Positions 6,395-10,074 of a stretch of 10,074 nt of DNA are shown here, piece after piece; within the stretch, counting starts at the first letter, position 1; the number at the start of each line of letters is the position of its first letter. The notes under the pieces are model-generated. The model ran no database searches. It was not told the origin of the DNA and saw nothing but the letters and a program-made list of their open reading frames with translations. The DNA comes from Microcaldota archaeon (GTDB lineage Archaea; Micrarchaeota; Micrarchaeia; Anstonellales; Bilamarchaeaceae): the NCBI GenBank assembly GCA_020726005.1, contig DYTL01000026.1, forward strand, positions 1-10,074, read 5' to 3'. The position numbers and the translations under genes were made by a program.

Positions 6395-6442
6395 TAATTT
6401 ATTATATGAGTTTTGAGTCCAAATGGGCAATGATAATGAGAA
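6395..6442 (+). other. tRNA intron 2 (anticodon loop, canonical 37/38 site), 48 nt
   Basis: The outer helix is the anticodon stem. The central 4-bp helix pairs exon CTCA (6389-6392) with intron TGAG (6437-6440). The bulges are TAT (6393-6395) and AAA (6441-6443), and cutting each between its second and third base yields loop CTCATAA. The inner helix is relaxed: the first bases do not pair, but 6399-6405 can pair with 6430-6436. A competing perfect 10-bp hairpin (6388-6397 with 6402-6411) includes the anticodon. Confidence 0.85.
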
Positions 6443-6482
6443 ATCTGGAGGCCGGGAATTCGAATTTCCCCCTTGGCATTAA

Positions 6483-6489
6483 TTTTTTT
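6483..6489 (+). terminator. Oligo-T terminator of the tRNA gene
   Basis: Seven T residues begin 5 bases after the tRNA end, the usual archaeal intrinsic signal. The T-run also forms the left half of AATTTTTT/AAAAAATT (6481-6500). Confidence 0.55.
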
Positions 6490-6516
6490 GTGAAAAAATT
6501 TACGAGAAGGGAATGC

Positions 6517-6542
6517 TATAAACATTGAATGTTAATATAAAC
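6517..6542 (+). promoter_or_regulatory. lonB promoter: TATA box with adjoining palindrome
   Basis: TATAAAC occurs twice, at 6517-6523 and 6536-6542. The second would place transcription start near 6562-6565, leaving a short leader with the Shine-Dalgarno-like GTGAT at 6570-6574 before ATG 6580. The palindrome AACATT-G-AATGTT (6521-6533) fills the space directly upstream of the second TATA box. There it would cover the TFB recognition element, so it is a candidate regulator site. Confidence 0.45.
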
Positions 6543-6579
6543 CTATACAATCTAATAATATCAATTTTAGTGATTTTAT

Positions 6580-8583
6580 ATGCATAATTTCAAAACAACT
6601 GAAGAAATAAAAGTTCCTGAAAAACTCATAGATCATGTTATAGGCCAAACAAAAGCAGTTGAAATAATAAAAAAGGCCGCAAAACAAAGACGTAATGTTC
6701 TTCTTATTGGTTCACCAGGAACTGGAAAGAGTATGCTTGCCCAAGCTATGGCTGAAATAATGCCAATAGAAAAATTGGAAGATGTACTTATATACCCAAA
6801 TCCAGTAAACGAAAATCAGCCAATTGTACACGTGCTTCCCACTTATCCAGATTTTGAGTTTCTTTCCAAAAAACAAGAATACAAAAAATACTACAATCCA
6901 CACGAACTTGCTGCAATAAAAAAACATTCTGAAGATAAAAAAATGAGCATACTTCCTGAAATACTCAAAATTGGTCTTGGAAGAAGAATAACTCAATACC
7001 GTAAGTTACAGGATGAGATGCCTCAACAAATAAATCCTAATATAATATTTCTATTAGGAGGATTAGTAATTATATTTGTTTTTTTCTTTGCTCCGCAAAT
7101 CCCGGAAAATACAAAATGGCTTATCCTTGCGGCTGTACTTGGATTATTGTTTATATTCATGCTTTCAGGAATTGCAAGTGGAATGACAAGACGCATGATG
7201 CCTTTTGATGCTCCTCAACCTAAACTAATAATAGATAATACTGGGAACAAAAATGCTCCGTTTGTTGATGCTACGGGTTCAAAGGCAGGTTCGCTTTTAG
7301 GAGATGTTAAACACGATCCATTACAAACAGGAGGATTAGGTACCCCTGCTCATTTACGCGTAGAAAGCGGTGCGATACACAAAGCCAATAAAGGAGTGCT
7401 TTTCATAGATGAAATCGCATCTCTAAAATATAATTGGCAACAGGAACTTCTTACTTCTATGCAGGAAAAAAAATATTTTATTACCGGGCAAAGCGAGATG
7501 AGTTCAGGTGCACTTGTGAAAACCGAACCTGTTCCATCTGATTTTGTTTTAGTTGCAGCAGGAAATTTTCCGGATATGCAGCACATTCATCCTGCTTTAC
7601 GTTCAAGAATCCGCGGTTCGGGCTACGAAGTATATATGGAAGAAAGCATGGAAGATAATAAGCAAAACAGAGATAAATTAGTGTATTTCGTGGCTCAGGA
7701 AATCAAACGCGATGGTAAAATTCCGCATTTCACTAAGAATGCTGTAATAGAAGTGATAGAGGAAGCAAAAAAAATGTCAGGAAGGAAAAATCATTTTACC
7801 ATGAATTTACGTGAAGTAGGGGGTTTAATACGCGCTGCAGGCGATGTAGCACGAGAGGAAAATGCATTGCTTGTGCTTCAAGAACATGTAAAGAAAGGAA
7901 CAAAAACATTCTTGAGTATAGAATATCAACTTAGCAAAAAGATTGCGGAACGTAAAAAGGAATATAGAATTTTTAAAAATATAGGTTTTGATATAGGACG
8001 AGTAAACGGACTCGCTATATTGGGTGAAAGCCTTGTTGGTCTTATGCTCCCTATAGTTGCTGAAGTTACACCTTCATTTTCAAGGAGCGAAGGCCGCGTA
8101 ATTGCGACTGGAAAATTAGGCCAAATCGCAAAAGAAGCAGTGGATAATGTTTCAGCCATTCTGAAAAAATACGAAAGCGAAGATATTTCTCAGAAAGATA
8201 TACACATCCAATTTCTTCAAACTTATGAAGGCGTGGAAGGCGACAGCGCTTCAATTTCTATCGCAGTTGCGGTTATTTCAGCACTTGAAAATATTCGTTT
8301 AGATCAGAGTTATGCACTTACTGGTTCACTCTCAGTGCGCGGTGATGTGCTTCCAGTAGGAGGGGTAAATGGAAAAATAGAAGCCGCAATAGATGCAGGG
8401 ATGAAATACGTAATTATACCAAAATCAAATGAAGATGACGTGTATATCCCAAAGGAAAATCTGAAATCTATAAAAATTATTCCTGTTGCTAATATCGCAG
8501 AAGTACTTGAATATGTACTTGAAAAAAACGAAAGAAAGAAAAAACTTGTTTCAAAAATTATGCACGAGATGAGGAAATCATGA
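6580..8583 (+). CDS. lonB: Archaeal membrane-anchored ATP-dependent Lon protease (LonB)
   Basis: Hexameric AAA+ serine protease anchored on the cytoplasmic face of the membrane; in archaea, which often lack FtsH, it degrades misfolded and membrane proteins. The 667 aa match the family length. Walker A is GSPGTGKS (44-51, Lys50). Between Walker A and B is the archaeal insertion with two membrane helices, about 155-171 and 180-197. Walker B is GVLFIDE (272-278), and an Arg-containing sensor region follows (HPALRSRIR). The C-terminal protease domain has the catalytic dyad Ser556 in EGDSAS and Lys599 in GGVNGKIEAA, 43 residues apart as in other Lon proteases. No intein or frameshift is seen. The start at 6580 is supported by GTGAT upstream and by the conserved N-terminus. 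The gene is monocistronic, between the tRNA and a convergent DUF373 gene. Confidence 0.97.
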   Translation: MHNFKTTEEIKVPEKLIDHVIGQTKAVEIIKKAAKQRRNVLLIGSPGTGKSMLAQAMAEIMPIEKLEDVLIYPNPVNENQPIVHVLPTYPDFEFLSKKQEYKKYYNPHELAAIKKHSEDKKMSILPEILKIGLGRRITQYRKLQDEMPQQINPNIIFLLGGLVIIFVFFFAPQIPENTKWLILAAVLGLLFIFMLSGIASGMTRRMMPFDAPQPKLIIDNTGNKNAPFVDATGSKAGSLLGDVKHDPLQTGGLGTPAHLRVESGAIHKANKGVLFIDEIASLKYNWQQELLTSMQEKKYFITGQSEMSSGALVKTEPVPSDFVLVAAGNFPDMQHIHPALRSRIRGSGYEVYMEESMEDNKQNRDKLVYFVAQEIKRDGKIPHFTKNAVIEVIEEAKKMSGRKNHFTMNLREVGGLIRAAGDVAREENALLVLQEHVKKGTKTFLSIEYQLSKKIAERKKEYRIFKNIGFDIGRVNGLAILGESLVGLMLPIVAEVTPSFSRSEGRVIATGKLGQIAKEAVDNVSAILKKYESEDISQKDIHIQFLQTYEGVEGDSASISIAVAVISALENIRLDQSYALTGSLSVRGDVLPVGGVNGKIEAAIDAGMKYVIIPKSNEDDVYIPKENLKSIKIIPVANIAEVLEYVLEKNERKKKLVSKIMHEMRKS

Positions 8584-8607
8584 TGAAATTTTTTAAAATA
8601 TTTTTTT
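8584..8607 (+). terminator. T-rich region between convergent genes
   Basis: The 22 bp between the lonB stop and the DUF373 stop carry a T6 run (8589-8594); a T7 run (8601-8607) extends into the DUF373 stop. These would end the lonB transcript. On the minus strand only a short T4 is present, so termination of the DUF373 transcript is less clear. Confidence 0.5.
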
Positions 8608-9838
8608 ACTGTCTTATCGCTACTTTTTCCGTAATGCTAATTATATCATCTAAAATTATATTTATTTTCCTTTCAAATGGAGTTTGCACTATAATAAATC
8701 CGTTCTTTAAATCTACTCCTATTATTTTTCCGACATAAGCTCCTCTTTCTCCTACCGCTTCCTTTCCTTCAAGCTTCATTTCACTGAGCGTATCCTCTCT
8801 TATAATTTTTATTGCATATATTACTGTATAACCCACAACCATACTTATCATTATTGTAGTTAAAAAATCGGAAAAACTAATATAAGGCGGTTCAAGATTA
8901 AGTACCCAATCGCTTCCGATCTTTAACATCATTGTTGTTAGTACTATTGCGCATCCATAAAGCCCATATTTTGTAATTATGAATTTCCTTTTTTCAGCGC
9001 GCGCATCAAGCGCTTTGCCAATAAGTATACAAAGCAATGCCCAAGGACTTATAAGCAGTCCATATTTTAGAATATATGCAAACGCTTTTTCCCCATATAA
9101 ATGCTTAACCATGGATTCATGGTATGCCTGGTACATTACGAATGCTGAAACAGCAAGCAACGCCATTGCAGAGATATATGCAATCCAACTGGTTTTGTCT
9201 ATAGAAAATTTGAATTCACTAAATATATGAGATAGATAATCATCTATTCCAAATCCCTTAAACAAAAGATAAAGTCCTATTATTATTCCAATTGGTTGCC
9301 ATCCATAACCAAATTGGCTTGTAATAGAAAGCATGAAAATAAGAATTGCCGGAACACCTAAAATTATTCTTGAATAATACGGATCCTTAAGTTTTTCTAA
9401 AATAACAAAATATGTTTTTTCCAGTTCCTTTGCCTGCTTTATCACAACAACTTTTACTGAATCTATCTTTATTCTGCTTTTTATAATTGGAATTATTTCT
9501 TCATCCGACGCACCATCGGAGACGAATATACACCTTTCAGCATTCGTCTCTTCTATTACTTTATCTAATTGTTTTGCAATTTCCCTATCTGCAATATGCC
9601 CAAGTTTCTTGCTTCCAGTGAGTGTCGCGATAACCGCATTTTTATCATTTTTTATTTCGTCAAATATTTTTATTGCGAAAAAAATAGCATTAACATCAGA
9701 ATCTTCCGGATCTACGAGCGCGAGTTTTGTTCCGGCCTTTATATTATCTTCTCTGCCAATAAACGGACCATGAATTTTAGCTTTTTCATAAAAGTCATTG
9801 TCTCGATCTATACAAAGAACAAGAATTGGATTTTCCAT
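8606..9838 (-). CDS. DUF373 family integral membrane protein (COG2237)
   Basis: Archaeal conserved membrane protein of unknown function. The 410 aa split into three parts. Residues 1-155 form a soluble alpha/beta domain with the family hallmarks LCIDRDNDF (8-16), GPFIGREDN (24-32), DPEDSDVNA (43-51), IATLTG (70-75), FVSDGASDEEIIPII (105-119) and KIDSVKVVVIKQ (124-135). About six membrane helices follow (roughly 158-174, 182-196, 217-236, 254-276, 290-310, 324-345). Residues 358-410 are a C-terminal beta-rich tail beginning GKEAVGERGAYVG that looks like a small beta-barrel. The acidic DPEDSD and SDGASDEE motifs resemble ligand or metal sites, but no activity is known to me. A TATA box 24 bp before the start suggests a leaderless transcript. 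The gene converges on lonB with a 22-nt gap. Confidence 0.92.
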   Translation of the reverse strand: MENPILVLCIDRDNDFYEKAKIHGPFIGREDNIKAGTKLALVDPEDSDVNAIFFAIKIFDEIKNDKNAVIATLTGSKKLGHIADREIAKQLDKVIEETNAERCIFVSDGASDEEIIPIIKSRIKIDSVKVVVIKQAKELEKTYFVILEKLKDPYYSRIILGVPAILIFMLSITSQFGYGWQPIGIIIGLYLLFKGFGIDDYLSHIFSEFKFSIDKTSWIAYISAMALLAVSAFVMYQAYHESMVKHLYGEKAFAYILKYGLLISPWALLCILIGKALDARAEKRKFIITKYGLYGCAIVLTTMMLKIGSDWVLNLEPPYISFSDFLTTIMISMVVGYTVIYAIKIIREDTLSEMKLEGKEAVGERGAYVGKIIGVDLKNGFIIVQTPFERKINIILDDIISITEKVAIRQ

Positions 9839-9853
9839 ATTTGGTTTTCCATT

Positions 9854-9869
9854 AACTTATTTATAAGTT
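9854..9869 (-). promoter_or_regulatory. DUF373 promoter: TATA box inside an inverted repeat
   Basis: On the minus strand TTATAAATA (9858-9866) is centred 24 bp before the start codon at 9838, as expected for a leaderless transcript; no ribosome binding site precedes the start. The box lies in a perfect inverted repeat AACTTAT-TT-ATAAGTT (9854-9869), so it could also work in the plus direction or be covered by a dimeric repressor. Confidence 0.5.
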
Positions 9870-9904
9870 TTGGTTTCTTTGTAAGCGCTTAAGATTTTCC
9901 TATT

Positions 9905-9988
9905 TCAGTTAAATTGATATTTATCTTGTTCCTCATTATTTGTCTGAAATATTGTGTAACAAAGTTCTTCTATAGTTTTTTGAGGCAT
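9905..9988 (-). CDS. Possible 27-aa microprotein, unrecognised
   Basis: A minus-strand frame from ATG (9986-9988) to TGA (9905-9907) encodes 27 residues beginning MPQKTIEELCYTIFQ and ending in a hydrophilic tail. The first half could form an amphipathic helix. An A/T-rich CATATATTT about 30 bp upstream could act as a TATA box giving a very short leader. It would be the gene just upstream of DUF373, 66 nt away and in the same direction. I do not recognise the sequence, and frames this short occur by chance, so this is only a candidate. Confidence 0.2.
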   Translation of the reverse strand: MPQKTIEELCYTIFQTNNEEQDKYQFN

Positions 9989-10074
9989 TACTGATTGCAG
10001 ATGATATAATCAAAAATATATGAGGTTATTGCCGGAGTTTTTGGGGTGTATCGTGTGTTTTGTGTGTAGAGGAC
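9989..10074. other. Right-edge intergenic sequence with a strand-skewed G/T-rich end
   Basis: From about 10021 to the edge the plus strand becomes rich in G and T (GGGGTGTATCGTGTG and on), unlike the flanking A/T-rich intergenic DNA. GATATAAT (10003-10010) could be a TATA box with a transcript start near 10030. This may be the start of a non-coding RNA or of a gene continuing outside the window. A short open frame from ATG 10020 runs to the edge with CIVCFVC, but is too short to judge. Confidence 0.25.

Larger units (their letters stand above)
6324..6478 (+). tRNA. tRNA-Met (anticodon CAU), elongator type, with two introns
   Basis: The acceptor stem is 6324-6330 with 6471-6477, and the discriminator A is 6478. 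The D stem is GCTC (6333-6336) with GAGC (6379-6382). The anticodon stem is CCAGA (6384-6388) with TCTGG (6444-6448), and anticodon CAT is 6391-6393. The variable loop is 5 nt (6449-6453). The T stem is GGGAA (6454-6458) with TTCCC (6466-6470), with loop TTCGAAT. All stems pair perfectly. Removing two introns (6339-6371 and 6395-6442) leaves exons of 15, 23 and 36 nt, a 74-nt tRNA with D-loop AGTCGGCTA and anticodon loop CTCATAA. CCA is not encoded. The G1-C72 pair and the anticodon stem lack initiator features (A1-U72, three G-C pairs), so elongator Met is preferred. A CAU-type tRNA-Ile, modified at C34, cannot be fully excluded. Confidence 0.95.

Noticed and set aside
6324..6478. Initiator tRNA-Met reading of the CAU tRNA
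   Set aside because: It has G1-C72 rather than A1-U72, and the anticodon stem lacks the three consecutive G-C pairs of initiators.
8580..8738. Short plus-strand frame (about 52 aa, hydrophobic) starting at ATG 8580 in the lonB stop overlap
   Set aside because: Almost all of it is antisense to the conserved C-terminus of DUF373, and its start region is the T-rich terminator. The hydrophobic look is what AT-rich antisense gives.
9569..9892. Plus-strand frame antisense to the DUF373 start
   Set aside because: It covers the conserved DUF373 N-terminal domain in antisense and has no ribosome binding site or promoter.
1..10074. CRISPR array, insertion sequence, integrase or defence genes
   Set aside because: No regularly spaced repeats, terminal inverted repeats with a transposase, or recognisable defence-protein motifs were seen. 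Apart from UppS/DUF192/membrane housekeeping families, nothing unexplained of gene size remains.

Overview
The window is AT-rich, gene-dense and archaeal. The evidence is a membrane-anchored LonB-type protease, a DUF373 membrane protein, an archaeal-type pilus ATPase and platform pair, TATA boxes placed 24-26 bp before start codons, and a tRNA gene with two archaeal-type introns and no encoded CCA. The short spacings, the bacterial-like (type I) GAPDH and the extra non-canonical tRNA intron suggest a reduced DPANN-type lineage, possibly Micrarchaeota-like. That placement is an inference, because no rRNA or other phylogenetic marker lies in the window.

Layout. Bases 1-182 hold a terminator-like hairpin and the promoter region of gap. 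Bases 183-1891 are gap and a cis-prenyltransferase (uppS), joined by a 4-nt overlap. Bases 1970-3641 are a DUF192 protein followed at once by a secretion/pilus ATPase. Bases 3704-6267 are the matching membrane platform protein, a PAP2 lipid phosphatase and a SEC59-like CTP-dependent lipid kinase, the last two overlapping by 20 nt. Bases 6324-6478 are tRNA-Met(CAU) with a 33-nt D-loop intron and a 48-nt anticodon-loop intron. Bases 6580-8583 are lonB. A DUF373 membrane protein (8606-9838, minus strand) converges on lonB. The last 236 bases are mostly non-coding, with one possible microprotein and an unexplained G/T-rich edge.

How the genes may work together. Three genes concern polyprenyl (dolichol-type) lipid carriers: UppS builds the C5n diphosphate, PAP2 would remove phosphate, and the SEC59-like kinase would restore the monophosphate. 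They sit next to an ATPase/platform pair that drives type IV-like filament assembly, which fits a cell-surface module in which the glycan carrier supply and the surface filaments are encoded together. LonB and DUF373 are membrane proteins with housekeeping or unknown roles.

The most interesting item is the tRNA. Both introns fit cutting between the second and third bases of 3-nt bulges and leave a perfect 74-nt elongator-type tRNA-Met, but both have relaxed bulge-helix-bulge structures. I saw no CRISPR array, insertion sequence, phage gene or defence system.
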